Assembly (NCBI GenBank): GCA_045128275.1
Contig: JBGVRH010000102.1
Location: 1-64,000 of the forward strand
DNA from: CAMEON01 sp045128275
GTDB lineage: Bacteria; Bacillota; Clostridia; Oscillospirales; CAG-272
Length of the DNA: 64,000 nt
Reading direction: 5' to 3'
In this document: piece after piece, positions 57,117 to 64,000 of the stretch
How the letters are laid out: every line of letters starts with the position of its first letter
Position numbering within the stretch: the first letter of the stretch is position 1
Translations under genes and position numbers: made by a program
Notes under the pieces: model-generated
The model's database searches: none
Told to the model about the DNA's origin: nothing
Seen by the model: only the letters and a program-made list of their open reading frames with translations

Positions 57117-59060
57117 TCAGTCAAGCTCTTTTTTGCCTGTGTAGAGCTCGTAGTAACGACCCTTCAGGGCAAGGAGCTGGTCGTGGTTGCCTCGCTCAAT
57201 GATCTCGCCCTTCTCCAGGACCATGATGGCGTTGGAGTTGCGGACGGTGGAGAGGCGGTGGGCGATGACGAAGGTGGTGCGGTTCTTCATGAGCCGATCC
57301 ATGCCCCGCTCAATGTGCCGCTCGGTACGGGTGTCCACCGAGGAGGTGGCCTCGTCCAGCACTAGAATGGGGGCCTTGGAGATGGCGGCGCGGGCAATGT
57401 TCAGAAGCTGACGCTGGCCCTGGGAGAGGTTGGCTCCGTCACCCTCCAGCTTGGTCTGGTAGCCGTGCTCCAGGCGCATGATGAAGGAGTGAGCCGAGGC
57501 GGTCTTGGCGGCCTCGATAACCTCCTCGTCGGTGGCATCGGGACGGCCGTAGCGGATGTTCTCCATGATAGTGCCCGTGAAGAGGTGGGTATCCTGGAGC
57601 ACCATGGCGATGTTGGATCGCAGCTCATCCCGCTTGTAGGCGCGGATGTCGATGCCGTCGATGGTGATGGTGCCCTCGTCAATGTCGTAGAAGCGGTTGA
57701 GGAGGTTGGTGACGGTGGTCTTGCCCGCGCCCGTGGAGCCGACGAAGGCGATCTTCTGTCCCGCGTGGGCGTAGAGGCTCACGTGCTTCAGTACCGTCTG
57801 CCCGGGGATATAGCCGAAGGAAACGTCGTCTAGGATCACCTCGCCCTTGACGTCGGTCATGGGAACGGCATCCTCGCGGTCGGGGGTCTCGGGCTCCTCG
57901 TCCATGACGGCGAAGACTCGCTCCGCGCCGGCCAGAGCCGAGAAGACGGTGGACATCTGCATGGACAGGTTGTTGATGGGGAAGGAGAACTGACGGGCAT
58001 AGGTGCAGAAGATGGTCAGACCGCCCACGTCAAAGCCCGCGAAGATGCAGAGAAGTCCGCCCACGCCTGCCGTGATGGCGAAGGAGAGGTTGGAGAGGTT
58101 ATGCATGATGGGGCCCATGACACCGCCGTAGAAGTGGGCCTTGAACTGCTTGTCGCGCATATCGTCGTTCAGAGCCTCGAACTCGGCTACGCAGTCGGCC
58201 TCGTGGTTGAAGACCTTGACCACCTTGGAGCCTGTGACGGTCTCCTCGATGTAGCCGTTGACCGCGCCCAGGGCGGTCTGCTGAGCCACGTGGTACTTGG
58301 CGGATTTCTTACCGATCAGTCCGCCGCCGAAGAGGTAGAGAGGCACGAACAGCAGGGTGATGAGCGCCAAGAACCAGCTGGTGTAGAACATCATGAACAC
58401 CGTACCCACCAGGGAAATGGTGCCCGAGATGAGGCTGGTGACGGTGGAGTTGATCATCATGTCGATGGCGTCCACGTCGTTGGTGAAGCGGGACATGAGC
58501 TCGCCCGTGGGATGGGAATCGAAGTAGCGGACGGGGAGCCGCTGGAGCTTCTTGAAGAGGTCGTTGCGGATCTTCTCCACGGCATTCTGGGAGACCGCGA
58601 TCATGAGGCGGCCCTGGAGGTAGGTGGAGACGATACCCGTGAGGTAGATGGCGGCCAGCACCATGAGGATAATGCCCAGACAGCCCAGTCTCTGCTCCAC
58701 CGTGGGGGTGGCGTTGGCCACCAGATCGGGCATAAAGATCCGCAGGAGGATGCTCTTGGTGTGAGCCGAGACCTCGCCGTCGGCGGGGAGGGTCAGCACG
58801 TTGTAGACGTCGCGGAGGAGGTAAGTGCCGATCATGGAGGTCAGGGTACTCCAGATCATGCAGAGGAATACGAAAATGAGACGGAACCAGTGGGCTCCGA
58901 TGTAACCCAGGAGACGGCGCACGGTGGCGCGGCTGTTCTTGGGCTTGCCCTTGGGACGGGGGCCGCCGCGGCCGCGAGGACCGCCGCCGGGGCCTCCCTT
59001 GGGAAGCTTACCCAGGGACGCGTAACGCTTTTGCAGCTCTTCAATGCTTCTTGCGGCCAT
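57117..59060 (-). CDS. ABC exporter, subunit A (membrane-ATPase fusion)
   Basis: 647 residues: a Gly/Arg/Pro-rich N-terminal tail (GGPGGGPRGRGGPRPKG), six membrane helices (about 65-360), then an ATPase domain with Walker A VGSTGAGKTT, signature LSQGQRQ and Walker B ILVLDEATSSVD with the catalytic Glu. It pairs with the gene just upstream, whose stop overlaps this start (TAATG). The two form a heterodimeric type IV exporter, possibly for drugs or peptides. Control by the MarR gene of the same operon fits a drug efflux role. Confidence 0.92.
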   Translation of the reverse strand: MAARSIEELQKRYASLGKLPKGGPGGGPRGRGGPRPKGKPKNSRATVRRLLGYIGAHWFRLIFVFLCMIWSTLTSMIGTYLLRDVYNVLTLPADGEVSAHTKSILLRIFMPDLVANATPTVEQRLGCLGIILMVLAAIYLTGIVSTYLQGRLMIAVSQNAVEKIRNDLFKKLQRLPVRYFDSHPTGELMSRFTNDVDAIDMMINSTVTSLISGTISLVGTVFMMFYTSWFLALITLLFVPLYLFGGGLIGKKSAKYHVAQQTALGAVNGYIEETVTGSKVVKVFNHEADCVAEFEALNDDMRDKQFKAHFYGGVMGPIMHNLSNLSFAITAGVGGLLCIFAGFDVGGLTIFCTYARQFSFPINNLSMQMSTVFSALAGAERVFAVMDEEPETPDREDAVPMTDVKGEVILDDVSFGYIPGQTVLKHVSLYAHAGQKIAFVGSTGAGKTTVTNLLNRFYDIDEGTITIDGIDIRAYKRDELRSNIAMVLQDTHLFTGTIMENIRYGRPDATDEEVIEAAKTASAHSFIMRLEHGYQTKLEGDGANLSQGQRQLLNIARAAISKAPILVLDEATSSVDTRTERHIERGMDRLMKNRTTFVIAHRLSTVRNSNAIMVLEKGEIIERGNHDQLLALKGRYYELYTGKKELD

Positions 59061-60964
59061 TATGCGTTCACCTCCCCGTTATGGTTGAGTTCCTTTTCCA
59101 GCTCGGCCTTTTGCTTAGCGGCCTCCATCTGGGAATCGTAGATTTCCTTGTACTCCACGTTGGAGCGAAGCAGGGTATCGTGAGTACCCACACCCGTGAT
59201 ACGACCTTCGTTGACCACCACGATCTGATCCGCCTCCATCACGGATGTGATGCGCTGGGCGATGATGATCTTGGTGGTATCCTTCAGCGCGCCTCGGAAG
59301 GTCTCCCGGATGCGAGCCTCGGTGGCGGTGTCCACGGCGGAGGTGGAGTCGTCCAGGATGAGGATCTTGGGCTTCTTCAGGAGGGCGCGGGCAATGCAGA
59401 GTCGCTGCTTCTGACCGCCCGAGACGTTGGTACCGCCCTGGCCCAGATCCGACTCGTAGCCCTTGGCAAAGCCCGTGACGAAGCCGTCAGCCTGGGCGGA
59501 ATCGGCGGCGGCGCGGATGGTGTCCATGTCGGCATTCCCGTCGCCCCAGCGGAGGTTGTCTTCAATGGTGCCCGAGAACAAAACGTTCTTCTGGAGCACC
59601 ATACCCACTCCCTCGCGGAGGTTGTAGAGGCTGTAATCCTTGACGTTCACGCCGTCCACTAAGATCTCGCCCTCGTCGGCATCGTACAGGCGGGGGATCA
59701 TGGAGACCAGGGTGGTCTTGCCCGAGCCCGTGGAGCCGATGATGCCCACGGTGGAGCCTGCCTCGATCTTGAGGCTGACGTCATCCAGCACCTTGCCCTC
59801 GCTGCCCTTGTAGTAGCGGAAGGTGACGTTTTTGAACTCGATCTCGCCCCGCTCCACCTGCTTGTCGGGGCAGGCGGCGTTCAGGTCGGAGATGTCGATC
59901 TCCTCGTTCATGACCGCCTTGATGCGCTTGCCCGAGGCCATGGCGCGGGAGGCCTGCATGAAGAGCATGGTCACCATCATGAGGGAGGACAAAATCTGGG
60001 TGATGTAGGTCACGAAGGCGGTGAGGTCGCCCACCAGCATACCGCTGTCAGGGGACAGCACCATGTTACCGCCGAACCACAGCACGGCCAGCACCGCGCC
60101 GTTCATGAACAGGGTCATGAGGGGGGACATCCAGATCATGACCATCATGGCGCGGCGGCCCGCCCGCTTGAGATCGGCGTTGGTGCCGGCGAAGCGCTGA
60201 CTTTCATACTCCTCGCGGACGAAGGACTTGACCACGCGGGCATTGGTCATGTTCTCCTGGACGTTGGCGTTCAGACCGTCCACCTTCTCCTGCATGGCGT
60301 TGAAGCGGGGGAAGGCCACCCGGAGGAACAGCAGAATGACCAGGATGATGGCGGGCACCGCCACGGCCAGCACCAGGGCCAGCTGACGGTTGAGGGCGAT
60401 GGCCATAATCAGCGCGCCGATGAGCATACCGGGGGAGCGGAGAGCCATGCGCAACAGGGTGTTGACGAAATTCTGGAGCTGGGTCACGTCGTTGGTGAGA
60501 CGGGTCACCAGCGAGCCCGTATTGAACTTGTCGATGTTGGCGAAGGAGAACTGCTGTACCTTGCGGTAGATGTCGGCGCGGAGGTCGGCGGCGAAGTTCA
60601 CGGATGCCTTGGCACCGAAGTAGGCACCGCCCACACCGCCGATCATCATGAGCACCGAGGTGAGGAGCATACCCACCGTCAGCGCGACGATGAGGGGGGC
60701 GTCGGGATTGTCAAAGCTCTGTCCCAGGGCATTGTACATCCAGGTGAGCCAGGCGGGGGCGTCCTCCATCTTGTGGTTGACACCGAAGTCGATGATGTAG
60801 GCCAGGAGCTTGGGGAGCACCACCTCACCGATAACCTCCACGATCATGCAGAGGGGGCCGATGATGAACCAGGGCAGGTAGGGCTTTACGTACTTGAACC
60901 ACCTGAGGCGATGGGTCTGGGTGGCATTTGCTTGGGGCTTGGTATTTGAAGCGGTCAAGATCAC
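59060..60964 (-). CDS. ABC exporter, subunit B (membrane-ATPase fusion)
   Basis: 634 residues with six membrane helices and an ATPase domain: Walker A IGSTGSGKTTL, signature VSGGQKQR and Walker B ILILDDSTSAVD. The residue after the Walker B Asp is Asp instead of the catalytic Glu. One non-canonical ATP site is a known trait of heterodimeric exporters such as TM287/288 and LmrCD, and supports pairing with subunit A. The start is GTG, overlapping the marR stop by four bases. The substrate is unknown. Confidence 0.92.
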   Translation of the reverse strand: MILTASNTKPQANATQTHRLRWFKYVKPYLPWFIIGPLCMIVEVIGEVVLPKLLAYIIDFGVNHKMEDAPAWLTWMYNALGQSFDNPDAPLIVALTVGMLLTSVLMMIGGVGGAYFGAKASVNFAADLRADIYRKVQQFSFANIDKFNTGSLVTRLTNDVTQLQNFVNTLLRMALRSPGMLIGALIMAIALNRQLALVLAVAVPAIILVILLFLRVAFPRFNAMQEKVDGLNANVQENMTNARVVKSFVREEYESQRFAGTNADLKRAGRRAMMVMIWMSPLMTLFMNGAVLAVLWFGGNMVLSPDSGMLVGDLTAFVTYITQILSSLMMVTMLFMQASRAMASGKRIKAVMNEEIDISDLNAACPDKQVERGEIEFKNVTFRYYKGSEGKVLDDVSLKIEAGSTVGIIGSTGSGKTTLVSMIPRLYDADEGEILVDGVNVKDYSLYNLREGVGMVLQKNVLFSGTIEDNLRWGDGNADMDTIRAAADSAQADGFVTGFAKGYESDLGQGGTNVSGGQKQRLCIARALLKKPKILILDDSTSAVDTATEARIRETFRGALKDTTKIIIAQRITSVMEADQIVVVNEGRITGVGTHDTLLRSNVEYKEIYDSQMEAAKQKAELEKELNHNGEVNA

Positions 60965-61503
60965 ACTTCCTTTCTTTCGCGGGTGGAATGGGGGGGCTTG
61001 TGGCTATGCTCGGGGGGCGGGGGATCCGTGGGCACGCCCGCGTCGTCCAGATTGTGGCCGATGCGCTCCATGAAGGAGATCAGCGTGGCCATTTCCTCGG
61101 GGGAGAACCCCTCGAACATGGTGCGGTCGGAGGACTCGAAGATAGCGCGGCCCTCCATGAGCTTGGATATGCCCATATCGGTGATGCGGATCTCGTTTTT
61201 GCGGTTGTCCTCATCCGTCATGGAGCGGGTGATGTAGCCTTCCTTCTCCAGCTTCTTGAGGGTAGCGGTGACGGCGGCAGCGCTGATGCCCAGGATCTCC
61301 GCCAACTCCTTCTGGGAGGGGACGTTATCCTGCCGCTTGGCCAGGGCGATGAGCATACGGTGCTGGCTGTGGTGGATGCCCAGATCGCAGGTTCTTCTCT
61401 CTACCAAAGCGTGGTGGCGGCGCATATTGCGGATGAGCAGACCCACGGCCCTCATGTGAGGGGAATCGGGGATGCGGCATTCGCAGGTCTTCTTTTCTTG
61501 CAC
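60961..61503 (-). CDS. MarR family transcriptional regulator
   Basis: 180 residues with a winged helix (KELAEILGISAAAVTATLKK and TDEDNRKNEIRITDMG). It is the first gene of the exporter operon and probably represses it through the TTAA-rich inverted repeats at the promoter. The start is GTG at 61503, with AGGAG six bases upstream. The Pro/His-rich tail (PPPPEHSHKPPHS) is unusual and could bind metal. The inducer is unknown. Confidence 0.9.
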   Translation of the reverse strand: MQEKKTCECRIPDSPHMRAVGLLIRNMRRHHALVERRTCDLGIHHSQHRMLIALAKRQDNVPSQKELAEILGISAAAVTATLKKLEKEGYITRSMTDEDNRKNEIRITDMGISKLMEGRAIFESSDRTMFEGFSPEEMATLISFMERIGHNLDDAGVPTDPPPPEHSHKPPHSTRERKEV

Positions 61504-61560
61504 TACGGTCTCCTTTCTGTTCAGATTGAACTGAAACTGTTAAACGGTAACTGTCAAGAG

Positions 61561-61581
61561 GTTAATGATTAACACGTTAAC
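61561..61581. promoter_or_regulatory. Operator-like inverted repeat of the marR promoter
   Basis: TTAACACGTTAA is an almost perfect palindrome next to TTAATGATTAA. It lies just after the -10 box, where a MarR dimer would block transcription. GTTAAACGGTAAC further downstream may be a second site. Confidence 0.6.
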
Positions 61582-61582
61582 T

Positions 61583-61610
61583 ATTATAGCACGATTCTTT
61601 GATTTGTCAA
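61583..61610 (-). promoter_or_regulatory. Promoter of the marR-ABC operon
   Basis: TTGACA, 16 bases, TATAAT on the minus strand with TGC before the -10. Confidence 0.88.
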
Positions 61611-61660
61611 GGGGGAAACGCAAGAAATTTTCATGAACTCCAAGGGGACGGCGGCGAACC

Positions 61661-61689
61661 TTGACAAACGAGGGGTGCCGTGATATAAT
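61661..61689 (+). promoter_or_regulatory. Promoter of the 61790-64000 unit
   Basis: TTGACA, 17 bases, TATAAT. Confidence 0.88.
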
Positions 61690-61789
61690 GAAGAAAATTT
61701 CGGTTTTTTTTGAAAGATTTCACCAGAAATTTTCGTCATATAGAGTAGAGGTGCTTAAGAGAGTACCACCACCGAAAGGAGGCTTTTCC

Positions 61790-62707
61790 ATGCCCCATAC
61801 GAATCCCGCGTTTTTCAACGATCCCTTCTCCGCCCCGCCTGCGGATACCCCCGACTACACCCCCCTGATCCGCCGTATCAAGCGACGGAGGGGACTTGTC
61901 ACCGCCTATCTGATCCTCGTCACCCTGCTCCCGCTCTTGTTCATCGGCCCCATACAGATCGCCATTTTTGACCGAGTGCTGACTGCCCGCGGGCTTTCCG
62001 TGGGCGGGGCGATCGCCATCATCGCGGCTGGCTGGCTTTTGGGTCTGATCCTGAGCGTGGCTGTACTGCTCCCCGTGGGGAATGCCCTTGTCCGTGACGG
62101 CGATCCCGCCAAGTATCTGGCCTTGCAGGAGGGGCTGTACATGTTCACCACCACCGAGACCCAAAAGGCATCGGTGCGGTCCGTCTCCTACCTGCTCATG
62201 GGGAACTACCCCGAGGCCATCCGCAACGCCGATCTTCTGACCCATACCCAAAAGCCCGCCCCCTCGGCGGCGGGTCTGTTCTGCAAGGGGCGCGCCGCCT
62301 TCTTCACGGGGGAGGCCGAAACCCTCTCGACGGTGACGGTAGCCTTCGGAAAGATCACGGCGGGCATGAAGGGCGCAAGCTACCCCAAGCAAAGAGCCAT
62401 GCTGGAGCTGATGGATGCCGTCACCCGCAAGGATTTTGAGGCCGCCGCCCGTCTGACCCCGTTAGTCACGGCCTGGGAGATGTCCCCCCTCGTGGAGGCC
62501 CAGGTGGATCTCTGCCGCGCCCGCGCCGCCCTTCTGCTCATGGAGAACAGCGAGGGGGAGGCGCGCAAGACCCACCGCCATGAGGCCATCCACCGTCTCC
62601 TGTCCTGCAAGGAAAAGGGAGGAAAGTCGGTGCTGGTACTCTTAGCCGAGGAAACGCTGGCGGCTCTCCCCGCCGAGGCGGAGGAACAGGAGGTTACCGG
62701 ATCATGA
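61790..62707 (+). CDS. Membrane protein with helical repeat domain, unknown function
   Basis: 305 residues. Two membrane helices (LVTAYLILVTLLPLLFIGPI and AIAIIAAGWLLGLILSVAVL) are followed by about 190 mostly helical residues, TPR-like in spacing (SVSYLLMGNYPEAIRNADLL, KGRAAFFTGEAETLSTV). The start at 61790 (MPHTNPAF) has AGGAGG; an earlier in-frame ATG at 61688 overlaps the -10 box. The stop overlaps the next start by four bases. No function is inferred. Confidence 0.7.
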   Translation: MPHTNPAFFNDPFSAPPADTPDYTPLIRRIKRRRGLVTAYLILVTLLPLLFIGPIQIAIFDRVLTARGLSVGGAIAIIAAGWLLGLILSVAVLLPVGNALVRDGDPAKYLALQEGLYMFTTTETQKASVRSVSYLLMGNYPEAIRNADLLTHTQKPAPSAAGLFCKGRAAFFTGEAETLSTVTVAFGKITAGMKGASYPKQRAMLELMDAVTRKDFEAAARLTPLVTAWEMSPLVEAQVDLCRARAALLLMENSEGEARKTHRHEAIHRLLSCKEKGGKSVLVLLAEETLAALPAEAEEQEVTGS

Positions 62708-63441
62708 AGCTCACCTTTCATCTTGATGCCACCTTCTTCGACTGTATCCTCCGCATCCGCTGTGAGAACGGCTTCAACGTAGCCTACCGCATGACCGCCA
62801 CCGCCCCTCTGGGCAGTAACCTCATCGACACCGTCACGGTGGAGGTCCCCGCCCCCGCCTGCGAGGTCATCGTCTACCCCCAATTCTGCGAGCGGCTGAA
62901 GGAGGAGGTCAAGTCCTTCAGCGGGGACGGCTTCTGGGACACCCTGGCGGTCAAAGCCTTGGGAAAGGCCGCCGATTCCGCTCTCCGCAACGGCACCCTG
63001 CATACCTCCCTGACCTACAGGCTCGACCTGCGGGAGCGGCTGGGCAATGATCTCATGGGTGACGGCACCCTCCACTTGACCCTGACTGAGCGCAACTTCG
63101 CCATCACCTCCGAGTGGGTCATGGAGCTCTTGGATCTTTACCCCGTCTGCTACACCTTCTTCGAGCTGTCCGAGGGGGAGAACGCCGTGACCCCCGCCCA
63201 CGCCCTGGGGGTCAACCGCAAGGATTTTTTGCGCTTCACCCGCAAGTTCACCCTGCTCCAATGCGCGGGCTGGGGGATGCTCCTCTACCCCATCCCCATG
63301 CTCCGCCTCCGCCATCTCATCCGCCCCCGCTATATCCTGCGCCGTCTGAAAAAGCTCTACCGCCTGTCCCCCGAAAAGCGGGCGGAGAAGCTGACCGAAC
63401 TGTCGGAGGTGAGCGGGGAGGACGTGTACGGAGCGTTGTGA
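62704..63441 (+). CDS. Protein of unknown function
   Basis: 245 residues, mainly soluble with one possible hydrophobic hairpin (LLQCAGWGMLLYPIPMLRL) and a basic C-terminus (RPRYILRRLKKLYRL). The family is not recognised. Its start overlaps the stop of the upstream gene in ATGA, so it is probably made together with the membrane protein. It could be a cytoplasmic partner of it. Confidence 0.68.
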   Translation: MKLTFHLDATFFDCILRIRCENGFNVAYRMTATAPLGSNLIDTVTVEVPAPACEVIVYPQFCERLKEEVKSFSGDGFWDTLAVKALGKAADSALRNGTLHTSLTYRLDLRERLGNDLMGDGTLHLTLTERNFAITSEWVMELLDLYPVCYTFFELSEGENAVTPAHALGVNRKDFLRFTRKFTLLQCAGWGMLLYPIPMLRLRHLIRPRYILRRLKKLYRLSPEKRAEKLTELSEVSGEDVYGAL

Positions 63442-63507
63442 ATCAGAGAACTTCTTCGGCGTGAAAACCCCGACAACCCCAAAATTAACCTCTCGAAAGG
63501 AGGCCCC

Positions 63508-64000
63508 ATGCTCATCAAATACCACCTCTTCCTCGACCGCCGCCAGCTCATAAGCCTCTTTTTCGCCGTCTTTTCGGGCTGGATGACCGCCGAGCTGATC
63601 CGCGACGATGGCAACGCCTGGTGGGTCTTCTGGGGCATCATCACCCTGTTCATGGTCGCCATGGCGCTTGCCCTCCCCTGTCTCTACCTCATGACCCCCA
63701 AGGGGCTTCACATCATCCATACCTTCGGCCTCCTCCGTCGCTTCATCCCCTGGGACAGCGTGGTGGGCTTGCAGGTCAATTACGACGACGCGGGATACAA
63801 GAAGCTCCCCTACCTGTTCGATACCTTCATCATCTACGGCGACGTCTACGGCCCCACCTTCTTCTTCACCGAGGACGAAATGGTGCGCACCCTCCGCGCC
63901 CGCCTTCTGCTGGAGAAGTACACGGGACTGAAGGTGGAGGGCTTCCTCTGGCAGGATATCCGCGACGCCCGCAAGGATCGCAAGGAGAAAAAGGAGCGGG
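63508..64000 (+). CDS. Membrane protein with PH-like part, 3' truncated by window
   Basis: 164 codons are present. Two membrane helices (LISLFFAVFSGWMTAELI, WWVFWGIITLFMVAMALALP) are followed by a beta-rich segment (TPKGLHIIHTFGLLRRFIPW, TFIIYGDVYGPTFFF) resembling bacterial PH-like domains, as in the gene at 41562-42341. The end seen is very rich in Lys, Arg and Glu. AAAGGAGG precedes the ATG. It is 66 bases downstream of the preceding gene and probably in the same unit. Confidence 0.65.
   Translation, partial: MLIKYHLFLDRRQLISLFFAVFSGWMTAELIRDDGNAWWVFWGIITLFMVAMALALPCLYLMTPKGLHIIHTFGLLRRFIPWDSVVGLQVNYDDAGYKKLPYLFDTFIIYGDVYGPTFFFTEDEMVRTLRARLLLEKYTGLKVEGFLWQDIRDARKDRKEKKER

Overview
The window is a piece of a chromosome of moderately high GC content, read as a gut-type, spore-forming member of the Clostridia (Oscillospirales/Eubacteriales-like). 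The evidence is strong AGGAGG ribosome binding sites, sigma-A promoters that are mostly TTGACA-17-TATAAT with an extended -10 (TGn), a 28-residue SpoVM homologue, a four-cysteine L33, a rimP-nusA-ylxR-ylxQ-infB operon and a holin-like type I toxin. The species cannot be named from the sequence.

Layout. Positions 1-8.2 kb: the end of a DUF4091 protein, then leftward genes for aromatic amino acid synthesis (pheA, class I DAHP synthase) enclosing a fatty acid kinase gene (fakA), a Gfo/Idh/MocA oxidoreductase and a CLC chloride transporter. 8.2-14.4 kb: an M3 oligopeptidase operon with a decayed second copy of the peptidase 3' end, an intruding methyltransferase gene and a MITE-like element, then glmM with a GlmU-acetyltransferase-like partner. 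14.6-17.5 kb: rpmG-secE-nusG-rplK-rplA, with a putative L1-responsive leader before rplK. 17.5-22.6 kb: hairpin-rich repeat, spoVM, a two-gene carbohydrate-type unit and a secreted CBM9-like protein. 22.7-31 kb: a sigma factor with a long extension, thiamine pyrophosphokinase, tRNA-Ser, lipoprotein, YqeG phosphatase, small membrane proteins, and two tandem HTH-TPR-acetyltransferase paralogues.

31.4-39.5 kb runs rightward: endonuclease IV-like protein, a type I toxin-antitoxin cassette, a phosphotransferase, a GHL6-type glycosidase, an inserted gene of unknown function, an M24 peptidase and a metallo-hydrolase. 39.5-49.8 kb is mostly leftward: sugar isomerases, GDPD, D-amino acid transaminase, two GtrA proteins, cysS, lipase, Nudix. 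49.8-55.3 kb is the infB operon. 55.5-61.6 kb holds a second CBM9-like surface protein and a MarR-controlled heterodimeric ABC exporter. 61.7-64 kb has three membrane or unknown genes.

How parts work together. DAHP synthase and PheA are the entry and the phenylalanine branch of one pathway. GlmM and its one-base-spaced partner probably make GlcNAc-1-P. Several sugar oxidoreductases, isomerases, a glycosidase and two CBM9-like secreted proteins suggest plant or mucin glycan use. The most striking items are a convergent-RNA type I toxin-antitoxin locus at 32.4-32.7 kb, the spoVM microgene, a shared C-terminal GCG...KKKD tail on two secreted proteins, and at least five families of palindromic intergenic repeats. 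Two lower-GC genes (8437-9234 and 35931-36734) each sit between diverged duplicates of a neighbouring gene's end.
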